Shown: positions 50,012-62,049 of the stretch, piece after piece
How positions within the stretch are numbered: position 1 is the first letter of the stretch
Layout of the letters: every line of letters starts with the position of its first letter
Source: Nissolia schottii
Taxonomy: Eukaryota; Streptophyta; Magnoliopsida; Fabales; Fabaceae
NCBI GenBank assembly: GCA_003254905.1
Contig: QANU01006361.1
Span: 502,748 to 566,747 of the forward strand
DNA length: 64,000 nucleotides
Direction of reading: 5' to 3'
Notes under the pieces: model-generated
Told to the model about the DNA's origin: nothing
The model's input: the letters and a program-made list of their open reading frames with translations, nothing else
Databases searched by the model: none
Translations under genes and position numbers: made by a program

Positions 50012-50209
50012 GGGTTGTTGAGGAGAGAGACAGAGTGAGGTGTGAGAAGGGGGGGTATGTGGCTTCTCAGCATTTGAGATGAACATGCAAAAGAGGGGTA
50101 TGTGGCAGTTTGACAATTCATTGCAGACACTGGTTTTGGCTATGTGTAATTGTCTTACAAGCTCTATTTTGTGTGTGTGTATGTGTGTTTGAGAGGGTGT
50201 TTTTGGCAT

Positions 50210-51770
50210 CTTTGCTTTTTTTTAAGTGATGATGTTGGCATATCAGGTAGCATGAAAATTCTAGATCACATGAGAGGGCTCCATCCTTAAGACTTTCTTT
50301 AATTTGGACTACAATTTCGATATTAGTAGTTAGTTTCATTGCATCTTGTTTAGCTTTATCTCTTTTTTTTTCTTTTTCTTTTTTTTTTAATTCTCTTTAT
50401 CCTCCTTGACTGAAAAGAAGCGTTAACAGACAAGGAGGGAAAAAAAAAAAAAAGACTGGTTGTCCTGGTTAAAGTGCTTGTGAAATTTTTTAGGGAATCT
50501 GTTTCCCTTCTTAGTTTTTTTTTTTTCAAAAGAACTGTGATGATATTTAGTGAAAGTGTGATTATCAAACTGAAACAAGGACAAAAAGGATTGAAAGAAA
50601 ATTAATATATTCTGCTGCTTATATAAGAAAATGGTTTAACTACCGAAAAGGTGAAGTGGTTGAACCTCAAATAAGATGTGATAATAAAATGACGGATGAG
50701 AAGCCATGAATTATGCTAGTTAGGCAGTTGCGTGACTTAAATATTGCAGTCATTGAAAATTGTCAATATTTTCATTTCATGTGCCAACAGTTGAAGTATA
50801 TGAACCACGGACCAAATAATCACAAGTTTTATTTTTTCTTTTAATCTTTTGAAGCAAAGACTTATCCCCTTCATCTCATACCACTCGCCAAATCTTAGCA
50901 CAAATTAAAGAAATAATAATACTAAACGGGGAGAAACCAGGTATTATTGAGAAATTGATTTCTTCAACGAAAACACTGGACTGATCTAGAACTCATCTAT
51001 AAAGGAAATGAGAAATATAAGTACAGATTTTGAGACATTAGCTTTGCTTATCTGAAAATAAGATAATGTGTACCATTAATTGTGACTTGTTAACTCAAAG
51101 TCATTTGTCTTGTTTACATTAATCTTTTTTTCTCTTTCCAATCCCAGAGTTTGTAACAATATGGTGCTCTAGTATTTTTATTATTATATCGAATCAGAGT
51201 AAATTAGTGTCTTTGTTTTTACTTGGAGAAGTTTTTGTATATTTTTGAAGTACCTTTAATACATGTTCTTTAGAGAATTTTGACCCATTTTTTAAGGAGT
51301 ACAAATTAAAATATTAGTTGATAATGTTTTTGAAATTTGTACTAGAAATTAAATCCAAATCAATAGTGCAAAATAAACACTACAATTAACATCAGTTTCA
51401 ATCTCATTCTCATCTTGGAGCATTTGATTCCATTGAATGCAAATAACTTCAAGACTCATGGAAACAAATTAGTACCCTGAGGGCATGAGGCAGTTAGAAG
51501 TACTGAATTAGAGAAAACCCGGACCAAACTTTTAGGACCATCACTGCTTTAAAGCTTTTTCACTGCTATACTTTCTTTCCCCAGAAAAGAATATTCAATC
51601 AACATAAAATAATGGAGGGGAAACCATAACTGACAGTTCCTCAATATCATGCCGTGGGACAAGCTGAAGGTTAGGAAATTGCATGCAAAGGAATAATAGA
51701 AAGTGAGAAGCTAGCTTTTGATTATCATTTATCATACTCCAAACACAAAACACACTTGCATGTATCCTGG
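50210..51770. other. Upstream region of the CCCH gene, no gene recognised
   Basis: It contains a long pyrimidine tract (about 50358-50398) and purine runs near 50440 and 50515, then AT-rich sequence. Short minus frames in this region come from the pyrimidine tracts. Regulatory sites for the CCCH gene may lie here, but none can be named with confidence. Confidence 0.45.
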
Positions 51771-53280
51771 GGTGTGTGTGATAACTCTCTAATTTTAGTA
51801 TTTTATTTACTCTTTTCCTAGGTATCTTTAATAGGTTTATAGGACATTTAGTTTAATTTGATATATTTCTAGGCATAAATTAGAATAATTTGCATTTAGT
51901 AGAATTATTTAGATTTTTTTAGTTTTTATCTCTTTTTTTGTAGTTTTTATTTGAATTTTAGGAAAATAAATCTCAAGAGAATCATTGAAGATTGGAAAAA
52001 GATAAAAGATAAGATTGAAGAAAAGATTTAAAGAGAAGATTTGGATTAAAAAAAAGATAATTTTGAACGTGATTTGAAAAGATTTGGGTAAAGATATGTT
52101 GAACCTTATTCTATGCTGACTTTGTCGCGAATTTTATACCTTGATGGAGGATGAATCTCGACTTGGCTTCAACTACAAAGTTGTAGATCTTTAAGTAGAG
52201 ACTTGGATCAACTCAATCGGACGTGTTAGCACACACAAGTTATGACATTTTTACTATCGCAATGCAATGTTATCAAAAAATCCAAATTTCGGCGGTTTTT
52301 TACCTAATTCTAGATTCAGACCCTATAAATACAACCCAAATGACCCCAAAGAAAAAAGGAAAATCAGATTTGAAGACTGAGGCAACCCTAGAAGAGCCAG
52401 CAGTTTCGAAGACAAAGACTCTGGGGTGTGACGTGATGAGGGAGAGATCCCAATTTGTCCCCAAGTCAATTATCTACCATTGTTCTTCCATGGAACCTTT
52501 ATTTTCTGATTTTGTTTTCTTTTCTTCTGCTTCTTCCATTATGAACTAAGTCCCTACTAAGAAATTTGATGTAACCGTTTCTTTGATGATGTTATTATAA
52601 AACTTTTTTTATTTCAATTTTCTATCAATGTTGACTAAGGTTCTATGAAATTTTCTTAATGTTTTTGATTAATTTGTCATTAATTGAATGAATTATTGTC
52701 TTGCATGAATTTGAGAAAAGGAATATTGTGAGAGTGCTTTGTTATAGAAACCATAGGTTGAGCGACAATCCGAGAGGAACAAAAGCAACCTATGTGGTCG
52801 TGTGTGGGGAATTCATAAATCATTCAATCTTTTAATAGATTAGGTTACCCCCAAGCGATTAGGTAGTCACTCTAAGTAAAGATAATCGTTCGACCTCGAA
52901 AGAGGCTTGTGATTAGGATAGAAACCCCGACCATTAATTAACTAGATTAATAATTGAATAGCAATATTTTGGGATAATTATGCGTGTTTGTCTATGAACA
53001 TGCCTAAGTCTAAAGTAGGTGAAGTCAATTGTCCTAGTATCCATTTCCATAACCTTTCCCACCTTCTATTTGGTTGTTATTTTTTTTTCTTATTATTAAT
53101 ATATTTTGTTTTATTATTTTTTAAATCAAATTTTCAAAACGCTTCCAATCAATTTAATCGAATTATTTATTAATTAAAATATAGTGTAATATTATCTTTG
53201 TGGGTTCGATAACCTGAGTTTTAATACTCACTCTTATTACTTGTACAAACTAGTACACTTGCTAGTGTTGCAAAATGCAT
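51770..53280 (+). mobile_element. Possible solo LTR of an Athila/Tat-like gypsy element
   Basis: The right end reads TGTGGGTTCGATAACC, then ACTCTTATTACTTGTACAAACTAGTACACTTGCTAGTGTTGCA. This is close in style to the 3' end of plant Athila/Tat LTRs, which normally precede a TTGGCGCCGTTGCC leader that is absent here. The left end is plausibly near TGTGTGATAACTC (about 51775). No clear target duplication was found, so the boundaries are tentative. The 108-codon frame at 52223-52549 lies inside and shows no family. Confidence 0.35.
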
Positions 53281-53721
53281 TCCAATGTGTTAATTCAATT
53301 AATTAAATAATACAATCTAATTTAAAAATAAATAAATAAAGGTCAAGGCTCCATTGGTTTTGTAGAAGAATGGATAATTTTACATAAAAATCTCATATAA
53401 CTTAATTATACGATGATTTTTATAAAGTCATACGAAATTTTCACATAAAATTTAACCATAAAGTTGGTGTGATAATATATATCAACAGTTTATTTTTTGT
53501 TTCTTTCGCAAGCATCTATTCAAGTATTTAAGGTTTCATAATAGGTATAATTCTCCCAAACAATTTTTTTTTTAATTCACTCCATTTTGAGACTCCAGAA
53601 CTAGTCCCATAGGGGAAACATCAAGAGTTTGTTACCACACCATAAAGTGTTTTAATCATTATCATTTATACATACAATCAGTTGTTGTGAATTTTAGCTT
53701 GATACAATAAAAACTTGGGAA

Positions 53722-54473
53722 CATGGTTATTAAAATCGAGATTTAAATCGTAAAATCGTACGATTTTACGATTTCAGGTTGTGAAATCTTGTTAAATCGG
53801 GTGTAAAATCGGGTAAAATCGGGTAAAATCGGGTAAAATCGTACAAAATCGTACAAAATCGCGATTTTAGTGGTGATTTTACGATTTTGCTGTCTGAGCC
53901 TCAAAACTGCAAAACGACGTCGTTTTGCCTTGCCAAAACGACGCCGTTTTGCGCTTCTGATGGGCACGCGCGTTTTGCTAGAGAACGATGCCGTTTGCAC
54001 TCTGAACTTAGGGCTTCCATCGCTGCTGCTTCCTCGACCTCGACCCGTCACTGCTGCTTCCTCCATTCTCCCTCACCCTCACTGCCATCAATCTCCCACT
54101 CTCCCTCACCCTCACTGCTGCTTCGTGCCTTTTGGCTTTCACCACGCACGTTCTCTTCCTGCCCTCACTGCACCGGCGCCGTTCGCCACTTCGCCCCCCT
54201 CCGCGCCACGCTGTTTTGCACCCACTGCCCCCCGCCGCAACAATTTAAATATTGAACTGGTGCTTCTAATTTATGAGTTCCTGTCTTAGATATTGAACTT
54301 GTGCTTCTAATTTATGTGCCTCTAATATTTTTGTAACATAATAATTTTTTAAAATATTTTTTTAATATTTTTTTAATAATAGGTAAAATCTTACGATTTT
54401 ACGATCCGATTTTACGATCCGAGTTTACGGAGGCTCCACGAGTTTACCTAAAATCCCGAGTTTGATAACCATG
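53722..54473. mobile_element. hAT-like element with perfect 8-bp duplication and GC-rich core
   Basis: The 752-bp element has ends CATGGTTATTAAAATC and GATAACCATG, flanked by identical CTTGGGAA repeats (53714-53721 and 54474-54481). The paralogous site near 62865-62880 lacks the insertion. The left side has a 10-bp tandem array of (GGGTAAAATC)n at about 53789-53862; the right side has GATCCGATTTTACGATCCGAGTTTACGG-type words. The core (about 53900-54240) is GC-rich with a 20-bp perfect palindrome at 53909-53928 (GCAAAACGAC and its complement). Long frames through this core on both strands (107-139 codons) look like captured or low-complexity sequence; I recognise no protein. Confidence 0.8.
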
Positions 54474-54689
54474 CTTGGGAATACATAATATAAAATGTAT
54501 TTATTTTGACTGTTGGTTGAAAATCATTTTCAACCCGCCCTTTTTATTTCTAACCATGCCACATTCCACCAACTTAATTCAAGCATCCCCTAAAGTTTTG
54601 TCCAATCAGTGAATTCTGAAATAAAAAAGACTTCATTAATTATAATTGGACTCTATAAATGTATAACACACAGGAAAAGACATATGTTT

Positions 54690-55063
54690 AGGAAAAAGAT
54701 TAATTTACATGGAGCAAAGCAATTCATGCTATTAGAAATGGGGAAAGAAATTGTTGTGACATATTTACCCGGGAGAGCTTGGATGCGAGTGATATCAAAT
54801 TGGACACCTATACCATTTGCCATGTTCTCAATACATTGGCAAATAGCTCCTGAATCTCCATATTGCTTTACCTCCTTGTTTAATTCAGCTATTCATTCAC
54901 AACAATGTGGTGTGGGCTCAGATTCAAAACCTGCTAGGTACCTAACACAAGTCACAAAATCCCAGTACACATGATCACAATATGTGGATGGAATTGGAGA
55001 CATTTCTGATCTGCATGATATCATGAGGGGAAAAGGTGTAAGAAATGCTACAATGCGGGACAT
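54690..55063 (-). pseudogene. Lipid-transfer-like protein pseudogene
   Basis: The frame starts at the ATG at 55063 (MSRIVAFLTPFPLMIS...) and is clearly paralogous to 63176-63628. Cysteines 1 to 4 are present (STYCDHV, VTCVRY, PHCCE). Directly after CCE comes an in-frame TGA (54893-54895) where the intact copy has Phe. Beyond the stop the same frame continues as ELNKEVKQYGDSGAICQCIENM...ISFPISNSMNC, with one codon missing. Cysteine 7 of the eight-cysteine motif has become Tyr (GKY versus GKC). The promoter TATTTATA (55153-55160) survives, so a short transcript could still be made. The signal peptide is retained. Two independent lesions make it a pseudogene. Confidence 0.85.
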
Positions 55064-55310
55064 TGTTGTTAATAATAATAATATTGTTTTGCTTGTAGAA
55101 AATATACTAGTGTTGTGATAATGCTTTTGAAGATGAAGCGATGTTGTGTGTATATTTATATACACTATATATTAATCAAGCACGTAATATTGTAGGTAAT
55201 TGTTTTCTCTGTGAAAGTAATAAATGTGCAAGTATCATGGCCCATGAGTTACGGAAAGTTGTTAGGAAATTTTTCTGTTTTTCACGAAATAAAAAAACTC
55301 CTAGCACATG

Positions 55311-56515
55311 GAACTAGTTAGGTTCTTCTTAACAAGTTGGAACATAATAGGAGAAAAAGGCATACGAATTGAAGACTAGTCCAATGGGGTGTACTAAGTG
55401 CTTACATGGACTGGACCCTCCCTCACCTTTGGGCTGAGTGAATCGTTGCATATTATCTAATTGGTTCCATCGGTCTAATACATTCAAACTGGATAACATG
55501 CTCAAAAGCTACCCTTCTTTTACTGAAATTGGCATTCAGGTTTGGAGATCATAATAATGATCTAAAGACTATAAACGTAAGATGTACTGTCAGCTGTTAA
55601 GCCTCGGGTGATTGTGTGAACTTTGGTTGCTCATTGGATTGACAAGAGGGATTAGGAAGATTAATCAAAGGATTATTAGATATATGGTATTTTTGTTCAA
55701 CTTGAGGAAAGAAGATACATGAATAATATTTTTTAAGGATTTCTTGAGTAATGATTGAGGAATGTTAGTGGAACTATCTGAGGGTATGAACTAGAGGATT
55801 TGGAGACTAGCAGATATCTCTTGAACCAACAAAGAGAGCCAACGAAGAAGATCCATTGGTTAAAGACCTCTTCTTGGGATGCTACTAGTGCAGCAAGGAC
55901 ACCCTCACTTACACCTAACCATAGCCTTTTGTCCTATAAACAACTATGTTTACCTTATATTAGGATACTTGGTCACCAAATTAAGGGAAGACCCCCATGT
56001 TCACAAAAAGGGGTTCTGATGGTAGGGAAAAAGAAAAAGAGATTTGATAAGAGCTTAGAAAAGAGATGAGATATGGACAAGAGGGGGAGGAGTCATTTTC
56101 CTTCCTCTCTTTACCACAAAGCTAAGGGGAATACATGGGGAAAAGAGGTAGAATGTTAAGGGCCAGGAGACCCAAAACACCACACCTCTCTTTTTCACAA
56201 TGAACCCAAAAGCCCTAAGAGATCACTAAAAACCCAAGAGAAATCAGAACCACCAGGGCATACTTACTGCAATGAGCTTTCCAAGCAGAGGCATGGTCAT
56301 CCCCATGGGGCCTTCAACTTGGTCTCAAATAGTTTTCCCTATTACCATAAGCTCACAAATCTCATACAAAGCTTACGAACCATGTAATCTCAAGGTTATG
56401 CTTTAAAACATTCTTGTTAATTTTTTTGGTTTAAATCATTGGTGACTCCATTGGTCTCTGATTTTTGTGAGTTATGGCATGGTATTGCAATAACATGATA
56501 AGGTTATGAAGGCCC
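55311..56515. other. Intergenic, no gene recognised
   Basis: Moderate composition with a few frames (for example 55800-56069, 89 codons), none showing a protein family or exon signals. It could contain old repeat sequence. Confidence 0.45.
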
Positions 56516-56519
56516 AAGT

Positions 56520-58356
56520 CACCTTTGGAAGTGCATTCCAGCGATGCGGAAGCAACAAGGCACTCCAGCATGCCTAACATGCTCCAACGTCTCGACGGTG
56601 ACCAACAACCCTAATCCGCGCCTCCTGGGCTTGAAGAGGGATGACCCACCCTTTTAGCCACCTCTCCGCCTATAAATAGCGCTTTCCCTTCCCCTTTTCA
56701 ACTCGATCAGAGCTTCAGACTCCTCTCCTCTTTAGTGCGGAGTTCCCTCGTTCATCTACTTTCCCTCTTCATGTGAAGACACAACGTATTCACCTAGGGT
56801 AGGCCCCGATGCCGCTAATTTGGTAGTGGTGGCCATATGGAAGTCCACAACCATTGTGGTGATTCCGGATCACCGTAGTGATGTTAGATCACTACTCCAG
56901 ATCCTACGGTTATGTATCCTTATGGGATTTTGATTATGTGGTGCTTGTTGGCCTTTCTAGGTGCCAACACTATGCATCTTGGAGCTTCCAGTACCAGTAC
57001 TCCTCAGTTCCAGGATATTCTAGGTGAGTGGAGGTCTCGGTGCGTCGACAATGCCACATTAGTGGTCCTCAATCGAGTCAGTTGTGCTTATAGCAGTTAT
57101 ATTACTGTCTGCTTATTACCATGCTTATATGATGACATACGTAGATGATGATATGCTATGGCAAAGACTTATGACTATATGATGCATGATGATACCTTAG
57201 AACTATATGGTTAGGCTTACATAACATACCCTAATACAGACTCTAGTTGAGGAAGGACCCTAACTAAAAGAGGTCTGGAAAGGCAAATACTTGATAATTA
57301 AGTTGTCCATTGCGACACACCTCTCTTACATGGGAACCTCTTCTACATATGGGATCTCAATTCTTAATCCTGGACGAGTAAATAAGACTAAACTAACTAG
57401 GAATACTACCTTCCATAATTAGTAGACTTAGGACCTAACAACTTGGATAATCAATCTAGATAAAAGACTTCACATATAGTATTCCTTAGGGTAGATGACT
57501 CAGTTTAGTTGGGGGTCAGCATCCCATAGATATGACTTAGTATTAGATAGCTTAAGGGTATGCGTACCCTCACATATCGGAGTTAGTATTATGCAGCTTT
57601 AGGTTATGTGTACCATTACAGATTCAGGTAATATAGAGCACAAGGCTCCGCAGATTTAAGGTAGGCATACCTTCACAAATTCAGTATCTGGGTTCCAGCG
57701 CACTTGGAACTGTGAAGATTTATCCTGCCGTCGAGCTAAGGTTCCCTTGAATCAAGGATTTGAGAGGCAGCACTCTTCGCGTCCCTCTGTTGGAGGCAGG
57801 CATGTGCTGCAGATAGACCAGATTTATTCTTTAGCAGTTGTTTACTTAGATTACCTCCCAGTTTATTATATCTTTATTTATCATTCAATTATATGTATAT
57901 ATATACACCATGTTTTATGTGCAATAAATGTTATGTATGTGGTACCGAGGTACCCACTACTAAGATGACAAACTCACCCCTTTATCAATGATATTTTTCA
58001 GATACAGTAGAGAAAAGCAAAAACATCCCCCTCGTCCAATAGCAGTGAGGTCCAACGTCAGTGGTAAGCTCAGCTTCGCAATGGGTCTACCAGAGTTATG
58101 TTAATATATATGCTCTAGACTGTTAGTGCATGATCCCCTCATTTAGTTCTTATGTATTTAATTACATTTTTTAGCATATTTTCTCAAGAACGATATGTAA
58201 TTATGCAGATATTATTTTAGTTCATCTATGGAACCAGTTATTTATTTATAATATTGGTTGTTTTTGGCATGCATAAATGTTAGTATGACCATGACATAGA
58301 GCTTCTTAGGGGGAAGTAGCCCTACGCATGATCACGTCATAAGTTAGGGTGTGACA
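56520..58356 (+). mobile_element. Gypsy 5' LTR (left end uncertain)
   Basis: The LTR ends TTAGGGTGTGACA at 58356, directly followed by AAG and a primer-binding site. Its U3/R part (56520-57030) matches the fragment at 39455-40065, including a TATA box CTATAAATAG at about 56670. A TGTNACACCCTAA-type start, expected as partner of the observed end, was not found, so the left part is probably truncated and the start given is where similarity to the other copy begins. The frames at 56912-57148 and 57747-57968 are chance frames in the LTR. Confidence 0.6.
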
Positions 58357-58359
58357 AAG

Positions 58360-58371
58360 TGGTATCAAAGT
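58360..58371 (+). other. Retrotransposon primer-binding site (initiator tRNA-Met type)
   Basis: TGGTATCAAAGT lies three bases after the LTR end. The plant initiator methionine tRNA site is TGGTATCAGAGC, so two positions are changed. This fixes LTR end and element orientation. Confidence 0.7.
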
Positions 58372-58639
58372 CTTAGGTTTCCCTTAGTTATCTAGAGCAT
58401 AGGGACTTCCAATAACACTGCAACTGTACGAATTAAAGCGCGCTCATTTGTGCGAAAAGTAATGGTACTTGAGACCTTTTAGAAGAGTCAACCATCATTC
58501 AAGAGTCAGTGTCTTCTGAATACTCCTTTTTAATAAGTTCTTGTTAACACCCTTAGGGTATCATGACATGCAAGCGACCTCATAGCAGCGCCAAGTAGTA
58601 GCAGATGTAGCCCATTCTGGTACATGAACCGTTGCCCTT

Positions 58640-60050
58640 TCCGATGATGTGATAGTTGATCATTTTCGGAACCTGCGCCCCCTGACCTTCAATGGCAACA
58701 CCTCAGTTGAAAAACCACTAGAATTTCCTCTTCCAGATTAAGTAGATGGTTGAAATTCTCCATGTCTCTTCCTCCAAAGAAGTTGAATTGGTAAGATATC
58801 TGCCAACTGGCCACGTGATATGGTAGTTCAGTGGGTTGTAGAAGAACAGGGGTAGGGGCGAGCCTCTGCTCTTATGGGAAAAGTTCTCAACCAAGCTCTG
58901 TGAGAGGTTCCTCCCCACCAGCATCATGGATCGCCTAATAGATAAGTTCCTTCAGTTGAAGCTTACCCCGGGAATGACAATAGTAGAGTACGATGAGCAT
59001 TTCACCTACCTCAGTCAGGCCTCTAAACAACTAATGATGATAGACCGAGAGAGAGTCCAAAAATTTGTAGGCGGCCTTCCCTTTCAGTGCCAGGTAGGGT
59101 TGTCTGCACAAGTGGATAGGACGTCTTGCTCAGAGATAATGAACATCGCTATCCGGATAGAAACCAATCTGATTGCTCAGAGAGCCTCCAGCAAGGCAAA
59201 GAGAGCCAACTAGCAAGGTGCCTTCACAAGCTCCAGTACAGGGAAGGGCCCAAGCTAGCAAGGTCCCGAGTAACCTTTTCCTAGGCGGATTGATTTCTCA
59301 AAGCCCATTACAGTTCGTCCGGCCACTACAACACAGAGCAGAGGTAGTCAACAGTTAGGGGCGTAGTCCTCAAGGTGGACACCCTCCTTTCCCATCTGTC
59401 CGACCTGCGGGAAGGATCACCCTGGTCCTTGTCGATTTGGCACTCCAGGATGCTACGAGTGTGGAAGAGAAGGTCACATGAAGAGGGACTATCCCAACTT
59501 GCAAGCAGCTTCTGGTCAAGGGTCAGTATGCCCAAGAAACTAGACCACCCAACATCAGGCAAGAAACTTTGGTGGGTCCATGGCTCCAACAAGCAGAGGT
59601 GTTAGGGGTAGAGGTCCAAACCATAGAGGACGGGGAAGCAAAAACCCTAGTGCTTGAGGCACCAAAGGAGGAGGAGTTCCCCATTTGTATGCCCTGACAA
59701 GCAGGATGCTTAGGCCTCTAATGCAATTCTCACAGGTATCAATACAATATGTTCTTTTGATGCTCTTGCTTTATTTGATCTGGGGTTCACAAGCTTCTAT
59801 ATATTTCTATTTTTTGCTATCAGTTTTAAGACACCCCTCTCCAATCTTAAGACACCTTTTGAATTAAAAGTACCTTTAAGAGAACCCCTCATAGTATGCT
59901 CAGTTTATCACTCCTATGAGATCAAGGTCATACATATGGACTCAATAGCAAATATAATAGACCCAAGTTTAAAGCGTAATAAACCAGGAAGACCCAAATC
60001 AACTCATTACTGCAATGAAATGGATTCGAGTAATGGACAATGACGAAGAC
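58640..60050 (+). mobile_element. Gypsy gag and protease remnant
   Basis: On the plus strand a gag domain occupies about 58650-59215. The clear part from 58926 reads MDRLIDKFLQLKLTPGMTI, then YDEHFTYLSQASKQL and RVQKFVGGLPF, typical of plant gypsy gag. A CCHC-like knuckle follows near 59440-59490 (GCYECGREGHMKRDYP, last Cys replaced by Tyr). Protease sequence is at about 59720-59960 (LFDLGFTSFYIS, then TPFELKVPLREPLIVCSVYHSYEIKVIHMDS). The sequence stops being recognisable at about 60050, before reverse transcriptase. It is the same family as the remnant at 40070-42290, overlapping it in gag and protease. Confidence 0.8.
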
Positions 60051-60269
60051 GATAATCTATTTGTCGGGGTTTGAGCCACATTAGTACTCAGTGTCCTCAC
60101 AATGGTGCGGGCCTAAGTCATTGATGTAGCCTTGTTAAATTCATATAATTGTGGTAGACAAATGTTTAATAAACAAGGGTCAATTTTTTTAACAATAATA
60201 TACATTTGATACTTTAATATATCCTATTACATTAAAAAAAAAAGGCAAAAACAATACAAAAAATAAGCA

Positions 60270-61370
60270 TTAGTTATCCACCTTGGTATCCCTAGGAGCC
60301 TGCATTGGTGTATATCTGTTTGGGGCCCTTATCGTCTCATGATATCGAAGTTCATACCGCGAACCTGAAGGGGCAAGCATGTGACCTTCGCTTATTGTGG
60401 GACATCCACCTCCATTGGTTCTACGACCCAATATTGCCCGCCACCCTCTCTGCATAGGCTCACCATATTTGTTAATAAGTTTCCCCTTCGTCCACTGCTA
60501 GATGACGGTGGTGTGGAAATGGAGATCATTAGCTCATTTGACATATGGTGTATCATATCCACCTCATCTTCTGGTTGCTCATTCAGACCAAAAGCTAATG
60601 TCCAAGTTTATGGTTCAAAAAAACCTCTACAGACCTATGCATCGACACGATCGTCAATAGATCTCCTCGGGGGTCATACATATGACTCGATAGATCTTGA
60701 AGAAGATCCTACATGAAAAAACCTCATGCCAGAGGTATGTGGCTTGCTGCATCCTACTCCAACGTGAGAAGATCCTAGACCAGCATGAGAGGAAGATCTG
60801 TCCTTGAACGAACTCCTATATGGAGTCACTTCAACTTGATGAGTTTCGTAATGAGTAGGCTGAGACGACGAGGGCCCATAGGTGAACGCTGCAAAGTTTT
60901 CATCAATTTGTTGTAGTTGTTGGTTCATAGCTGAAGATGACATATCACCATATTGTTCGCCTAACCAATTTGAAACTTGAGTATTGAAACTCTAGTGATA
61001 GGTCAGCACTGGGATATAAACTTCTTCAGGTTGAAAAGGATGGCATAGGAGTGAAGAATTCTTGTGGGGTTGCATGGCCAAAGAAATGTGCCATGGGTGC
61101 CTTAAGTGGTGCAAGGCCTAAGTCATGCGTCATGGGCGCCTGAGGTGGTGCGTGGCCAAAGAAATCATGGGCTGGGGCCGCCTGAACATGAAGCAGCGAG
61201 GGAAAATACGTCTGTCAAACCTCAGGTAAATCTTCAACATAGTTTTCCCCCATAAGAAATCGATGCCCATTGTTCCAGTACCAATGCCAATACTCCTCTG
61301 AAGGTCTATAAGAATAACTTGTTGCTGGACTAGTGGTATGCGCTGACGACGAGGTACTGAAATCGGTGGC
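60270..61370 (-). pseudogene. Decayed coding remnant, transposon- or phosphatase-7-long-form-like tail
   Basis: On the minus strand a coherent low-complexity protein can be followed with a few stops: about 61340-61020 (YRPSEEYWHWYWNNGHRF, later HDFFGHAPPQAPM), 61050-60674 (EEVYIPVLTYH, stop, SFNTQVSNWLGEQYGDMSS, SAMNQQLQQIDENFAAFTYG, a Ser-rich part) and 60560-60270 (DEVDMIHHMSNELM, then GEPMQRGWRAILGRRTNGGG in another frame). Tails of this style occur in legume proteins annotated as phosphatase 7 long-form or MAIN-like (plant mobile domain) proteins, many of which are carried by MULEs. That link is an inference from style; the catalytic or mobile domain itself is not in the window. Confidence 0.35.
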
Positions 61371-61399
61371 CCCACCACCGATTTCAGAACTGCGATCTG

Positions 61400-62040
61400 T
61401 CCCCCCTAGCGCAACCCATCCCCTGACATGCTACAATCCTCTTTTTGTTTTTTTTTTTTTAAATCCTGAAAGTGGTAATATGTGTATCGATTTTAGGCAT
61501 GTGCAACAATACAAATCTCAATTTAATTTCTAACCAACATTTTAGTTTTTTATATTTTTTTATCCTATTTACTTTTGTAAAAAATCCACATTTTGCAAAA
61601 AAAACTTGTACCTGCATAATTATCTCTATATGGAGTCAGTTAGACCACTTCAAATTACATATTTATATATATCTAATTCCACCTCAAACTTTGCAGTTTC
61701 AACCTTCATAATTCATCAAAATATTCTCCATAGTAAACCAACATTTGCTACTTACATAAATCACACACCTATACAACAATATCTTTGTTTTTTTCGGAGC
61801 TTCGTAAAAAATTCACAATCACCATTGAACATAGTTCTTCATTATCACTATTCAAAATATTCTTCAAAACCAATAACAGAGGGTCTCATAAGCCTCCGAT
61901 AGGAGCTCACCCAAATCAGATAAAAGGACTTAGAGACCCCCAATCCCACCTCACAACAGACATGTTTCATGAAAAATACCAATTCCAAATTACTACCCCT
62001 TGGGTATGGCCATTAAGGGGACTAGAAAATTTGGTAATAC
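61400..62040. other. Intergenic, no gene recognised
   Basis: AT-rich sequence with short frames in several phases and no protein family. The right part may belong to the LINE-type remnant that follows. Confidence 0.45.
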
Positions 62041-62049
62041 TGATAATTT

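Larger units (their letters stand above)
53500..55310. repeat. Duplicated segment, copy 1 (with hAT insertion)
   Basis: This segment matches 62660-63995 in the same orientation. Shared blocks are CATTTATACATACAATCAGTTG, CTTGATACAATA, GAATACATAA-ATAAAATGTA, TTTTCAACCC, TTTTTATTTCTAACCAT, the lipid-transfer-like coding region and TTACGGAAAGTTGTTA beyond the promoter. Copy 1 is longer because of the element at 53722-54473. Copy 1 carries the broken gene and copy 2 the intact one. Confidence 0.8.

Noticed and set aside
50206..50209. Upstream Met that would add 102 residues to the CCCH protein
   Set aside because: The extension is low-complexity and contains the TATA box at 50005-50011, so it lies upstream of the likely transcript start.
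53743..54289. Frames of 107-139 codons in the hAT-like element
   Set aside because: The minus frame runs through a 10-bp tandem array and the plus frames through a CT-rich core; no protein family is recognisable.
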